From assembly GCA_016190375.1 (NCBI GenBank), contig JACPQR010000135.1, forward strand, positions 1 through 37,614: 37,614 nt of DNA, given 5' to 3'. Positions 1 through 8,125 of this stretch are shown piece by piece. This DNA is from Deltaproteobacteria bacterium. Lineage in GTDB: Bacteria > Myxococcota_A > Polyangia > JACPQR01. Numbering within the stretch: the first letter of the stretch is position 1; every line of letters starts with the position of its first letter. The position numbers and the translations under genes are program-made. Under the pieces are notes generated by a model. That model did not search any database. It saw nothing but the letters and a program-made list of their open reading frames with translations, and was not told the origin of the DNA.

Positions 1-612
<612 letters not shown>

Positions 613-711
613 GAGACTGGTGCAGAGCTCCGGACCGAGCCGGGCGTCTCGGCTGTTTCGTGTATCGGGCAGCTCGTCGGCCCGGCAGCACGCGGGGTCG
701 CCGGCCGCAGA

Positions 712-1029
712 CGGGTGCGTTGCACGGTCCCGGGTTCGGCATGGCCTACCCCAGCGTCGAGCCGGTTTGTTGATCTCCACCAGCATCGCCGGTAGGACGA
801 AGCAACAGGCAACAGGCAACAGCCGACAGGCGACAGGCGACAGGCGACAGGCGACCGGGAAGCGCCGGAGCCGGAACCGCGCTGGTTCGGTCAAGCCGTG
901 AGCGGTGCGTGCAATCCGCTTTCCGGAATTGCCAGTTGCCAGTTGCCTGTCGCCAGTCGCCTGTTCCGGATTCAAGCCTGCGATGGTCTGGGGCGGCGGC
1001 GCAAAACCCGGGACCGTGCAACGCACCCG
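712..1029. repeat. Inverted-repeat element with heptamer arrays (MITE-like)
   Basis: This fills most of the gene-free stretch 613-1079. A perfect 25-bp inverted repeat lies at 712-736 and 1005-1029. Inside, 803-858 is eight tandem heptamers (caacagg changing to cgacagg), and 931-964 carries related heptamers in the opposite orientation (agttgcc, tgtcgcc, agtcgcc), so the whole could fold into a long hairpin. No coding signal is seen within it. It may be a non-autonomous mobile element or a structured repeat; no transposase is nearby. The outer parts (613-711, 1030-1067) show nothing I recognise. Confidence 0.75.
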
Positions 1030-1067
1030 CCGCAGACCAGGGCATGGCGGACCCGCCCCCCGCCTCG

Positions 1068-1073
1068 TACAAT
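1068..1073 (+). promoter_or_regulatory. Predicted -10 box TACAAT of the toxin-antitoxin operon
   Basis: TACAAT ends 6 nt before the GTG at 1080, so transcription would begin at or next to the start codon (leaderless). No clear -35 box is seen. The same geometry recurs at many other genes in this window. Confidence 0.5.
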
Positions 1074-1079
1074 GTGCTC

Positions 1080-1325
1080 GTGACCTCGGCCGCCAAGAAG
1101 ATCCTGGAAGATGCGCTCGCACTGCCCGACGAGGACAGGCGCCTCGTCGCCGAGACTCTCCTCGACAGCTTCCCGCGGGAGACCACTGAAGCGATCGAGC
1201 AAGCGTGGAACGAGGAATCTGCGCGCAGGGCTGGCGCGCTGGAGCGCGGTGAGGCCGAGGCACTCGACGGGGCGGACGCCCTGGGCAAGCTCGAGACGAA
1301 GATCCGCTCCACGCGCGAGGGATGA
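1080..1325 (+). CDS. Antitoxin of a ParE/RelE-type toxin-antitoxin pair
   Basis: An 81-residue acidic, helical protein. It begins VTSAAKKILEDALALPDEDR and continues through an LVAETLLDSF segment and an IEQAW segment, the pattern of the 'putative addiction module component' antitoxins found next to RelE/ParE toxins. It would bind and neutralise the downstream toxin and repress the operon. The GTG start fits the family's usual N-terminus and the TACAAT box 6 nt upstream. An in-frame ATG at 1044 (93 residues) is possible but starts just after the inverted repeat. The gene overlaps the toxin by 4 bp (ATGA). Confidence 0.75.
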   Translation: MTSAAKKILEDALALPDEDRRLVAETLLDSFPRETTEAIEQAWNEESARRAGALERGEAEALDGADALGKLETKIRSTREG

Positions 1326-1636
1326 AGCCGCACGGCATTGTCGCCGAGGCCCTCGCCGAGCTGGACGAGGCAGCGGTCTGGTACGAGGAGCAGCGGGCAG
1401 GGCTCGGTGCCGCGTTGATCGCCGAGTATCGCGATCGGCTGGCGCTCGCTCTCGAGATGCCGAAGTCCGGATCACCGGCGGGAGCGACCCCGGGCGGGAG
1501 CGAGATCCGCCGGTTCCGACTCGAGCGCTTCAGTCGGTATGCGATTCTGCTGGCGACGATCCGTGGCATCCCGACGGTGCTCGCCTTCGAGCATTCGAGC
1601 CGCCGGCCTGGCTACTGGCGGGTTCGCCTGGGCTGA
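1322..1636 (+). CDS. ParE/RelE-superfamily toxin
   Basis: 104 residues, the usual size for the family. An N-terminal helix pair (ALAELDEAAVWYEEQRAGLG) is followed by basic beta strands (EIRRFRLERFSRYAILL, then a hydrophobic strand and a final RRPGYWRVRLG), matching the RelE/ParE fold. Its target, gyrase or the ribosome, cannot be told from sequence. It is translationally coupled to the antitoxin through an ATGA overlap. The pair lies between the two 29-bp repeats, so it probably arrived as a unit. Confidence 0.75.
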   Translation: MKPHGIVAEALAELDEAAVWYEEQRAGLGAALIAEYRDRLALALEMPKSGSPAGATPGGSEIRRFRLERFSRYAILLATIRGIPTVLAFEHSSRRPGYWRVRLG

Positions 1637-1650
1637 TTCGCTCCTCGAGC

Positions 1651-1679
1651 CGCTGTCGCTGGTGTTCGATCCGTTCTAG
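1651..1679 (+). repeat. 29-bp direct repeat, right copy
   Basis: An exact copy of 584-612. Its CTAG end (1676-1679) also supplies the stop codon of the convergent hydrolase, so this copy looks like the ancestral junction in which the PEGA gene and the hydrolase shared overlapping stops. Confidence 0.95.
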
Positions 1680-2467
1680 TCGAGCTCACCGATGAAGCGC
1701 AGGAGCGCGGCGTCGAACGCCTCGGGCGCCTCGAGGTTCGAGAGGTGACCCGCGCCTTCGAGGACGACGAGACGGCTCTGCGGGATCGCGCTGGCCATCG
1801 ACTCCGCTTCGGAGGGGGGTGTCAGAGCGTCCACTGATCCCACGAGGACGAGCGTGGGGCAGGCTATCTGGCCGAGCAGCTCTCGCGAGTCGGCGCGCAG
1901 GGCCATTCCGCGCTGCGCCGCCGCGAGGCCCTGGGGAGTGTTCTCTCCGATCAGCCGGCGAACCTCGGCGACGACCTGCAGGCTCGCGTCCGGAGCGACG
2001 AGCTTGGGCGTCACCTCGCCCGCGATCCAGTCGATTCCCTTCTCGAGCACCTCGCGCGCGAGCTTCTCGCGGTTTGCGCGCCCCTCGGGCGTCGTCTCGG
2101 CGGCGGCGCGCGTGTCCGCGAGGACGAGGCCCTGGACGAGCGAAGGGGCCTGCCGGTACAGCTCGAGGGCGGCGTAGCCCCCCATCGACAGGCCGCAGAC
2201 GATCGCGCGGTCGATGCCCAGCTCGCCGAGGAGCGCCAGGGCGTCCGCCGCGATCATCGCCGGCGTCAGGGCCTCGGACACCTCGCGGCTCTCGCCGAAG
2301 CCGCGCGCGTCGGGCGCGATCACGCGATGGTGCGCCGAGAGCGTCGCGATCTGGCGCGCCCACATCCCCGCGTGAAGCGGGAACGCGTGCAACAGGACCA
2401 CCACGCGCGGGCCCTGTCCGCGGTCGACGAAGTGCAGGCTCGTGTCCCCGGCTCGCAGGATCGGCAT
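1676..2467 (-). CDS. Alpha/beta hydrolase, 3-oxoadipate enol-lactonase-like
   Basis: 263 residues, full length for the family and cytoplasmic (no signal peptide). Visible features are an oxyanion-loop HAFPLHAGMW near residue 28, the nucleophile elbow GLSMGG with Ser94, the acid Asp213 in GSVDALTPP, and His241 in GAGHLSNLE: a complete catalytic triad. It resembles PcaD-type enol-lactonases and small esterases, but no pathway neighbours support a specific substrate. The ATG is preceded by TAGACT with a 7-nt gap. The stop lies in CTAG shared with the right 29-bp repeat. Confidence 0.8.
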   Translation of the reverse strand: MPILRAGDTSLHFVDRGQGPRVVVLLHAFPLHAGMWARQIATLSAHHRVIAPDARGFGESREVSEALTPAMIAADALALLGELGIDRAIVCGLSMGGYAALELYRQAPSLVQGLVLADTRAAAETTPEGRANREKLAREVLEKGIDWIAGEVTPKLVAPDASLQVVAEVRRLIGENTPQGLAAAQRGMALRADSRELLGQIACPTLVLVGSVDALTPPSEAESMASAIPQSRLVVLEGAGHLSNLEAPEAFDAALLRFIGELD

Positions 2468-2474
2468 GGATGCG

Positions 2475-2480
2475 AGTCTA
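2475..2480 (-). promoter_or_regulatory. Predicted -10 box TAGACT of the hydrolase gene
   Basis: Read on the minus strand, TAGACT lies 7 nt before the ATG at 2467, so the transcript would be leaderless or nearly so. Confidence 0.5.
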
Positions 2481-2879
2481 CCTCCTGTGTCGCGGGTGGA
2501 ACTCGAGGAGCGCGGCCGCTTCGGTGCCGTCTTCCGTCACCTCGGCGGTTCCATGACAGCCCAGGCAAACGGCCTCGAGCCGCTCTCGAGGCACCGGGCG
2601 ATCGCCGCGGTGCTCCCAGTGGCAGGCGACGCAGCGGGTGCGGGCGAGCTTCGGAGCGGGCCCGGTGAGCTCCTCGCGGTGGCACCCTCCGCAAGCGTCG
2701 TCTCGCGAGGAGTAGCTCGGCTCGCGATGGCACTGGCCGCAGGCGATCCCGAGGTGCCCGGTCGAGACGCGCCCGCGCGAGAAGACCGAGCGATCGGCGC
2801 CGGCCTCGAGGAACGCGACCAGCGCGATCGTGGCGACCGCTCCGACCGCGAGCTGCAGGATCAGCCGTAGACGAGCCAT
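2478..2879 (-). CDS. Membrane-anchored tetrahaem cytochrome c
   Basis: 133 residues. An N-terminal hydrophobic segment (about 5-25) serves as anchor or uncleaved signal. Four CxxCH haem-attachment sites lie at C47-H51, C63-H67, C83-H87 and C105-H109, with extra histidines (H42, H90, H128) available as distal ligands. This places a small multihaem electron carrier on the outer face of the inner membrane. It is the last gene of a three-gene minus-strand operon and overlaps the cytochrome b gene by 19 bp, so it most likely exchanges electrons with that protein. The start at 2879 puts the hydrophobic segment at the N-terminus; a longer version from 2939 would add an unlikely polar leader. Confidence 0.85.
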   Translation of the reverse strand: MARLRLILQLAVGAVATIALVAFLEAGADRSVFSRGRVSTGHLGIACGQCHREPSYSSRDDACGGCHREELTGPAPKLARTRCVACHWEHRGDRPVPRERLEAVCLGCHGTAEVTEDGTEAAALLEFHPRHRR

Positions 2880-3628
2880 CCGATCACGTGCAGGACGACC
2901 ATCGTCACCAGCGTCACGCTCACGGGGACGTGGATCCACGTCCAGCGCGCCGCGGCGCGCTCCGCGGGCAGGGCGTCCGCGATCGCTGCGTGCAGAAGCG
3001 CGATCCGTCCGACTCGCGCGTGCAGGTCCGCGGCCACGCGGGCGTCGGCGGGCGCGAATCCCTCGAGCGGCGGCGACTCGGTCGAGCGCCCCTCGAGGAC
3101 GGGGCGGTAGCGCTCGAACCAGGCCCTGAGCGCAGGGCCTCGCCGCTCGAGGAGCGCTTCCACGCCGTCACCGAGGAGCGCCAGGCGGCGCCTGGCCGTG
3201 GTCGGGAAGCAGACGTCGCCCGATGCGACAGGGCGGAAGCGACGCGGCGCCGACGACAGCTCGACGAGCGCCCAGAAACCGGAGAGGACCTGCAGACCGA
3301 CGAGCGCGACGAGCGCCCAGCCCGGGCCGCCGAGCTCCGAGAGGTCGGCGTGCCAGAGAGCCACGACCAGCAGTGCGGCGCCGAGACCGACGTGGCCGGC
3401 CATCCAGACGTGCAGGCTCCCGAGACGCGACACGAGGAGCCACTTGCGAGCTCCGTAGAGTGCGTTGGCGATCACGAGGAGCAGCGCGGCGATGCCGGAC
3501 GCGATCTGACGCGAGCCCTCTGACGGCAACGACGACGCCACGATCGGCACGAGGGCGCCCGCCGCGACTCCGAGGAAGAGGAACGTCCAAGGCGAGCGAT
3601 GCAGGGCCGCCCGATCGTGGCCCTTCAC
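2861..3628 (-). CDS. Di-haem cytochrome b-type membrane protein
   Basis: 255 residues from a GTG that overlaps the upstream gene's stop (GTGA). About five transmembrane helices are predicted (14-34, 41-60, 71-92, 103-123, 231-252), with a soluble stretch of about 105 residues between the fourth and fifth. Histidines pair with 14-residue spacing in two helices: H79/H93 and H233/H247. That is the ligand arrangement of di-haem cytochrome b four-helix cores. It probably passes electrons across the membrane between the cytoplasmic ferredoxin protein encoded upstream and the tetrahaem cytochrome downstream. I cannot assign it to a named complex; the haem ligands are inference from spacing. Confidence 0.7.
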   Translation of the reverse strand: MKGHDRAALHRSPWTFLFLGVAAGALVPIVASSLPSEGSRQIASGIAALLLVIANALYGARKWLLVSRLGSLHVWMAGHVGLGAALLVVALWHADLSELGGPGWALVALVGLQVLSGFWALVELSSAPRRFRPVASGDVCFPTTARRRLALLGDGVEALLERRGPALRAWFERYRPVLEGRSTESPPLEGFAPADARVAADLHARVGRIALLHAAIADALPAERAAARWTWIHVPVSVTLVTMVVLHVIGWLVYG

Positions 3629-5058
3629 GACGCCCTCGCCACGAGCGGCCGCAGGAGCGCCTGTGGCGACAAGAGCCCGATCGCCGCCGTCGCGCAGTTC
3701 TGCACGCAGCGCGGCCGGCCGCCGATCCCGGCGCACAGGTCGCACTTGGCGGCCTGCTGCTCCACGGGGCGTCCGGTCCGCCCGGATCGCCGGTCTCGCC
3801 GCGGCGCCATCGCTATCGTCCCGTGCGGACAGTTCGTCTGGCAGCGGCCGCACCCGATGCAGTGGTCGTCCAGCCGGACCTCGCCGTTCCTTTCCCGGTG
3901 TATCGCGTCGACGGGGCAGCGGAGCAGGCACAGGGGGTCGGCGCAATGCCGGCAGGCCGTGGGGAGGAGGTGACCGCCGAGCGTCGGCCCTTGCAGCGCG
4001 ATCAGCGAGACGCCGTGGCTGGCGGTGCAGGCCGCCTCGCAGAGACCGCAGCGGGTGCAGCGGGCGAGGTCGACCACGAGCACGTCGGAGCTCAGGTGCA
4101 GCCCCTCGTGCACGAGGAACGACAGCGCACTCGCGAGGTCGTCGTCCTCGATCACGGTCGCCGCCGCTTGCGCCCGCCTCTTGGCGGCGCCCTCTAGCCG
4201 GCGGAGCGCTTCGGGTCGGCGCGCGAGCACGGAGCGCAGCGCGGCGCCCGCGATCCGGATCAGCTCGAGCCGGGTCGCCGCCGTCACGCTCGCGGTCCGC
4301 AGGGTGCCCTCCACGCGCGACGTCTCGCCGAAGTAGGAGCCGGGGCGCAGGTAGCTCACCGTGCGCAGGGCGCCGTCCGCGCGCTGGCTCACCGCGGCGC
4401 TCCCGCCCCTCACGAGGTAGAACGCATCCGCGATCTCGCCCTCGCGCACGACGAGGGCGCCCTCCTCGTGGACCTCGATCGCCGCGCTGCGCAGGAGCTC
4501 GTCGAGGTCGTCGGCGCCCAGGTGCCTGAGCGCGCTCACGCGGCGGATCGCGGTCGCGAGCCCGCGAGTCATGTAGGCCTCGTCCATCACCCTGCGGAAC
4601 TCGTCGGAACCGTCGCGCCACTCGTCGAAGACGTCCTCGTCGACCTCGAGGACGAGCGCGTCGGAGGTGGGCGTCACGGTGCTCGACCGAGGCCAGGGGG
4701 ACATGCAGGCGAGCTCCCCGAAGAAGTCGCCGGCCTCGAGCTCGGCCACCACGGCCCGGTCCCCGAAGAGCGAGGTGCGACCTTCGAGCCACCCCGTGAG
4801 CGACTCGCGGCCGTCGGTGCCGGTGGAGACGGACACCTCGCAGGCACCCTCGATGAGCACGAAGAACCGGTCGTCGTACTCGCCCTCCTCGATCACCGGC
4901 GTCCCGCGAGGGCAAGGTACGAGCCGGCTTCGCTCGAGGCCGCGCTCGAGGAGCGGCCGCTCGATCATCGAGAGAAGCGGGTTCCCGGCGAGCCTCGCGA
5001 CGTCCCGCTCGCTCGGGCGGGATCCCGGTCGTTCGTCGACGTGAGGCGCGCGGGGCAC
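3625..5058 (-). CDS. Fusion of two cyclic-nucleotide-binding domains and a four-cluster ferredoxin
   Basis: 477 residues, no signal peptide and no DNA-binding domain. Two CRP-like cNMP-binding barrels (about 45-165 and 175-285; GDFFGELACMS and GSYFGETSRVEG resemble phosphate-binding cassettes) are joined to a polyferredoxin with 16 cysteines in four clusters: C334/337/340/344, C369/372/377/381, C400/403/406/410 and C439/442/451/455. The layout resembles electron-transfer subunits of the DmsB/HybA kind. It is followed with 4-bp overlap by the cytochrome b and then the cytochrome c genes, so it is probably the cytoplasmic electron entry or exit of a membrane conduit, perhaps gated by cAMP or c-di-GMP. 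The GTG start has TAACCT 10 nt upstream and three 22-bp palindromes just beyond. Confidence 0.85.
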   Translation of the reverse strand: MPRAPHVDERPGSRPSERDVARLAGNPLLSMIERPLLERGLERSRLVPCPRGTPVIEEGEYDDRFFVLIEGACEVSVSTGTDGRESLTGWLEGRTSLFGDRAVVAELEAGDFFGELACMSPWPRSSTVTPTSDALVLEVDEDVFDEWRDGSDEFRRVMDEAYMTRGLATAIRRVSALRHLGADDLDELLRSAAIEVHEEGALVVREGEIADAFYLVRGGSAAVSQRADGALRTVSYLRPGSYFGETSRVEGTLRTASVTAATRLELIRIAGAALRSVLARRPEALRRLEGAAKRRAQAAATVIEDDDLASALSFLVHEGLHLSSDVLVVDLARCTRCGLCEAACTASHGVSLIALQGPTLGGHLLPTACRHCADPLCLLRCPVDAIHRERNGEVRLDDHCIGCGRCQTNCPHGTIAMAPRRDRRSGRTGRPVEQQAAKCDLCAGIGGRPRCVQNCATAAIGLLSPQALLRPLVARAS

Positions 5059-5082
5059 TGCGAAGGGGAGGTTACTTCAAAC

Positions 5083-5148
5083 GTTCACCCGACTGAACCT
5101 GGACGCTCAGACGTCTGAGCCTGGAGGTTCACGCGGGTGAACCTGGGC
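5083..5148. promoter_or_regulatory. Three tandem 22-bp palindromic operators
   Basis: Three directly adjoining 22-bp units (5083-5104, 5105-5126, 5127-5148) share GYTCA-N6-TGARC followed by CTGG. The middle unit contains a perfect 16-bp palindrome, and the third has 8-bp arms around a 4-nt centre. They lie immediately upstream (minus strand) of the TAACCT box at 5074-5069, so unit one would overlap the -35 region, with the others two helical turns apart. The third unit runs into the 3' end of the preceding hydrolase gene. A cooperative repressor or activator of the redox operon is the likely ligand. The N6 spacing matches CRP-family sites, but the half-sites do not match CRP or FNR. Confidence 0.75.
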
Positions 5149-5776
5149 GGCTCCGCGCCAGAAGCCAGGCGGCCGCCTCGCCGACCTCCCTCTCGAGCGC
5201 GTCGAGGTCCTCGGTGAAGAGGTGCGAGGCCCCAGGCACGACCGTGACGCGCCGCGGCCCCGCGCTGCCGGCGAGCAGATCTCGTACCTCGTAGGGCGTG
5301 CCGAGCTCGTCGTGCTCTGCCTGGATCACCGCGACGGGGAGCGGCAGGTCCCGGACGAATTCGTGGGGGGTGGCACGGACCGCCAGTCCCAGGACGAGGG
5401 CGCGCGACACGCCGGGATCGCGACGCGCGGCCTCTAGCGCGATCCGGGCGCCGAAGGAGAAGCCGGTAGCCCAGCGCGGCAGCGAGGGGTGGCGATCGGA
5501 CAGGAAGGCGACAGCGGCGAGTGCGTCGTCCACCTCGCCGCGGCCCTCGTCGTGAGCGCCCTCGCTGCGACCGACGCCCCGGAAGTTGAAGCGAAGCGTC
5601 ACGCCGCCACGCGATACGAGGGCCCGCGCCAGACGGTACGTCGCGTGGTTGTGCATCGTGCCGCCAAAGAGGGGATGCGGATGGCAGACGACGGCCGCGA
5701 AGCGCGGCGCCGCGCCTTCCGGTTCGGCGAGGATGGCCTCCAGGCGCCCGGCGGGTCCGGCGAGGTCGAGGAACAC
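5129..5776 (-). CDS. Alpha/beta hydrolase of the COG2945 type
   Basis: 215 residues. It shows CHPHPLFGGTMHNH near residue 31, RFNFRGVGRSEG near 62, the nucleophile elbow GFSFGA with Ser107, Asp156 in AEHDELG and His185 in GASHLF. These are hallmarks of small COG2945-type predicted esterases related to dienelactone hydrolases. It is cytoplasmic, with unknown substrate. The GTG start sits 6 nt after TAGACT (minus, 5788-5783). Its 3' end reads through the last operator repeat. The gene is divergent from the FHA activator, with a 46-bp shared promoter region. Confidence 0.8.
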   Translation of the reverse strand: MFLDLAGPAGRLEAILAEPEGAAPRFAAVVCHPHPLFGGTMHNHATYRLARALVSRGGVTLRFNFRGVGRSEGAHDEGRGEVDDALAAVAFLSDRHPSLPRWATGFSFGARIALEAARRDPGVSRALVLGLAVRATPHEFVRDLPLPVAVIQAEHDELGTPYEVRDLLAGSAGPRRVTVVPGASHLFTEDLDALEREVGEAAAWLLARSRPGSPA

Positions 5777-5782
5777 GCAGGG

Positions 5783-5812
5783 AGTCTAGCAGCGGCCGGG
5801 TGGTGTTAGTCT
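5783..5812. promoter_or_regulatory. Divergent -10 boxes between hydrolase and FHA-activator operon
   Basis: On the minus strand, TAGACT (5788-5783) lies 6 nt before the GTG at 5776. On the plus strand, TAGTCT (5807-5812) lies 10 nt before the ATG at 5823. Both transcripts would have almost no leader. Confidence 0.45.
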
Positions 5813-5822
5813 CCCGTGGCGA

Positions 5823-7208
5823 ATGACCACCTCTCCGACCCGGCTCGTGCGGCGGTCCGACGGCGCCGAGGTCCTGCTCGTCCGAAGGTACCGGCTGTCC
5901 GTGGAGAAGGGACCTGACAGGGGCGCCACGATCGAGCTCGATCGGGAGCGGGCGAGCGTCGGGACGACCGAGGGGACGACTCTCCGGCTGAGCGACACGA
6001 GCGTCTCGCGGCTGCACTTCGAGGTCGTCGCGCACGACCAGGGCTTCCTGGTTCGCGACCTGGGCTCGACGAACGGGACGACGGTCGAGGGGCTGCGCGT
6101 GACGGAGGCGTTCCTGCCTCCCACCGCGAGGATCGAGGCGGGGCAGACCCTCGTGCGCTTCGAGGCGCTCTCGGCGGAGTCCGAGGTCGCCCTGCCCACG
6201 GGCTTCGGCGAGCTCGTCGGGAAGAACCCGTCGATGCGCAGGCTCTTCGCCACGCTGGCCTCCGTCGCGGCGACCGACACCACCGTTCTCGTGGAGGGCG
6301 AGACGGGCACGGGCAAGGAGCTCGTGGCGAGGGCGCTTCACGACTCGAGCCCCCGATCGAGGGGCCCGCTGGTCGTGGTCGACTGCGGAGGACTCCCTGG
6401 CACGCTGGTCGAGGCGGAGCTCTTCGGATACGAGCGCGGCGCCTTCACGGGCGCCGTCACGGCGAAGGCGGGAGCGTTCGAGGCGGCCGACGGCGGCACG
6501 ATCTTCCTGGACGAGGTCGGCGAGATGCCGCTGGAGCTGCAGCCGAAGCTCCTGCGCGTGCTCGAGTCCCGCACCGTGCGGCGCCTCGGACAGGCTGCGT
6601 CCCAGCCGCGACCGATCGACGTCAGGGTGATCGCGGCCACGAACCGCGATCTGCGGCGCGAGGTGAACCGCGGCGCCTTCCGGTCGGACCTGTTCTACCG
6701 GCTCGCCGTGGTGATGATCCGTGTCCCCGCCCTGCGCGAACGCCCTGACGACATCCCCGTTCTCGTCGAGAACATGCTCTCGGCGCTCGCGGCGAAGACC
6801 GGCAAGCGCTTCCAGGTCTCCGCCCGCACGCTGGCGCGGCTCGAGCGGCACGGCTGGCCCGGCAACGTCCGCGAGCTCCGCAACTTCGTCGAGCGCTCGA
6901 CCGCGCTGGCGGCGGGGCCGCACCTGGGCGTGACCGGCCTCATCGACGAGGCGCGGGACGAAGAGGAGCTCATCGGACCACCGGCGGCGCCGCCCGTGGA
7001 CGCCGCGGGCTCGCCCGTCGTCGAGACCGAGCTGCCCTACAAGGTCGCGAAGCAGCGCTGGGTGGACGCCTTCGAGGCGCGATACTTGACCGCGCTCCTC
7101 GAACGAGCCGAGGGCAACGTCGCGCGCGCTGCGCGCGAGGCCGAGATCGACCGCGCGTACCTCTTCCGGCTCATCAAGCGCTACGACATCCCCACGAGGC
7201 CCTCCTGA
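5823..7208 (+). CDS. FHA-domain sigma-54-dependent activator (first copy)
   Basis: 461 residues. An N-terminal FHA domain (about 22-115, with SRLHFEV and LGSTNGT phosphothreonine-pocket motifs) replaces the usual receiver. The AAA+ domain has Walker A GETGTGKE (159-166), the sigma-54 contact loop GAFTGA (206-211), Walker B GGTIFLDE (224-231), the FRSDLFYRL segment (286-294) and WPGNVREL (345-352). A Fis-like helix-turn-helix is at about 430-456. All parts needed for an active activator are present. FHA domains bind phospho-Thr, so a Ser/Thr kinase is the expected input. It is coupled to a histidine kinase by TGATG, an unusual pairing of two signalling styles in one operon. Confidence 0.92.
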   Translation: MTTSPTRLVRRSDGAEVLLVRRYRLSVEKGPDRGATIELDRERASVGTTEGTTLRLSDTSVSRLHFEVVAHDQGFLVRDLGSTNGTTVEGLRVTEAFLPPTARIEAGQTLVRFEALSAESEVALPTGFGELVGKNPSMRRLFATLASVAATDTTVLVEGETGTGKELVARALHDSSPRSRGPLVVVDCGGLPGTLVEAELFGYERGAFTGAVTAKAGAFEAADGGTIFLDEVGEMPLELQPKLLRVLESRTVRRLGQAASQPRPIDVRVIAATNRDLRREVNRGAFRSDLFYRLAVVMIRVPALRERPDDIPVLVENMLSALAAKTGKRFQVSARTLARLERHGWPGNVRELRNFVERSTALAAGPHLGVTGLIDEARDEEELIGPPAAPPVDAAGSPVVETELPYKVAKQRWVDAFEARYLTALLERAEGNVARAAREAEIDRAYLFRLIKRYDIPTRPS

Positions 7209-8125
7209 TGGCGGAGCGAGTCCGCGTACGCTCCGCCCTCGACATCCGGAGGACCGTGCTCGTCCTGCTCCTCTTCGCCATCGTCCCGAGCCTGCTCCTC
7301 TCCAGCGTCGGCATCCTGACGCTGGTGAATCGGCGGGCGGCCGTCGACGTGGTCTTCGGCGTCCTCATCCTCACGTTCGCGGGATCCGTCCTGGCCGGAG
7401 GGATCCTCGCGAGCGCGCTGATGCGGCGCAGCGAGAACCTCGCACGGCTGCAGAGCGACTTCGTGTCCAACGTGTCGCACGAGCTCAGGACGCCGCTCAC
7501 GTCGATCCGGATGTTCGTCGAGACCCTCCGGATGGGCCGGGCCAAGGACCAGTCCGAGATCCAGCGCTGCCTCGAGATCCTCGCGACGGAGACGGCGCGC
7601 CTGACGACGCTGATCGAGCAGGTCCTGGACTTCACGAGGATGGAGTCGGGCCGCCGGACGTACGCGCGCACTCCCACGAGCGCCCGGGCGATCGTCGAGG
7701 AGGCGCGCAAGGGGTTCGCCGCCCTGGCGCTCCAAACGGAAGTGGATCTGCGGGTAGAGTGGCAGGAGGACGTCGCGCTCCTCGGCGATCGGGTCGCGCT
7801 CGCGCAGGCGGTCCTGTGCCTGCTCGAGAACGCGCTCAAGTACACCGGAGAGGAGAAGCGGGTCCGCCTGGTCGGGGAGGCCAGGGGCGGCGAGGTCGCC
7901 CTCTGGGTCGAGGACAACGGCCCGGGCATTCCGAAGCGCCTGCACCGCAAGGTCTTCCAGCGCTTCTATCGCGGCGACGAGCTGGGCCGGACGGCGGGGA
8001 CGGGGCTCGGCCTCGCGATGGTCTCGCACATCGTGGACGCGCACGGCGGCAAGGTCCAGCTCGACTCCGAGCCGGGCGCCGGAGCGCGCTTCACGATCCT
8101 CTTGCCGAAACTGGAGAGCGCATGA
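7208..8125 (+). CDS. Membrane histidine kinase with minimal sensor region
   Basis: 305 residues. Two transmembrane helices (about 15-40 and 49-71) are separated by only about eight residues, so there is essentially no periplasmic sensor domain. The phospho-acceptor H-box SHELRTPLTS has His91. The N-box Asn208 is in LLENALKY, the G1 box is DNGPGI (236-241) and the G2 box GTGLGLA (264-270), so the ATPase domain is complete. It likely phosphorylates the next gene's product, with which it shares an ATGA overlap. The signal may be sensed within the membrane or through a partner. Confidence 0.92.
   Translation: MAERVRVRSALDIRRTVLVLLLFAIVPSLLLSSVGILTLVNRRAAVDVVFGVLILTFAGSVLAGGILASALMRRSENLARLQSDFVSNVSHELRTPLTSIRMFVETLRMGRAKDQSEIQRCLEILATETARLTTLIEQVLDFTRMESGRRTYARTPTSARAIVEEARKGFAALALQTEVDLRVEWQEDVALLGDRVALAQAVLCLLENALKYTGEEKRVRLVGEARGGEVALWVEDNGPGIPKRLHRKVFQRFYRGDELGRTAGTGLGLAMVSHIVDAHGGKVQLDSEPGAGARFTILLPKLESA

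Noticed and set aside
803..858. CRISPR array
   Set aside because: The units are 7 bp with no spacers; the array is simple tandem and part of an inverted-repeat element.
2725..2745. Sigma-54 promoter near TGGCACTGGCC
   Set aside because: The required GC 10 nt after GG is absent, and the site lies inside the cytochrome c gene. Similar TGGCA hits at 5371 and 6395 fail the same test.
3625..5058. CRP/FNR-type transcription factor
   Set aside because: cNMP domains are present, but there is no helix-turn-helix; the C-terminus is a four-cluster ferredoxin.
5083..5148. CRISPR or transposon end
   Set aside because: There are only three contiguous 22-bp units with no spacers and variable centres. The position upstream of a -10 box fits operators.
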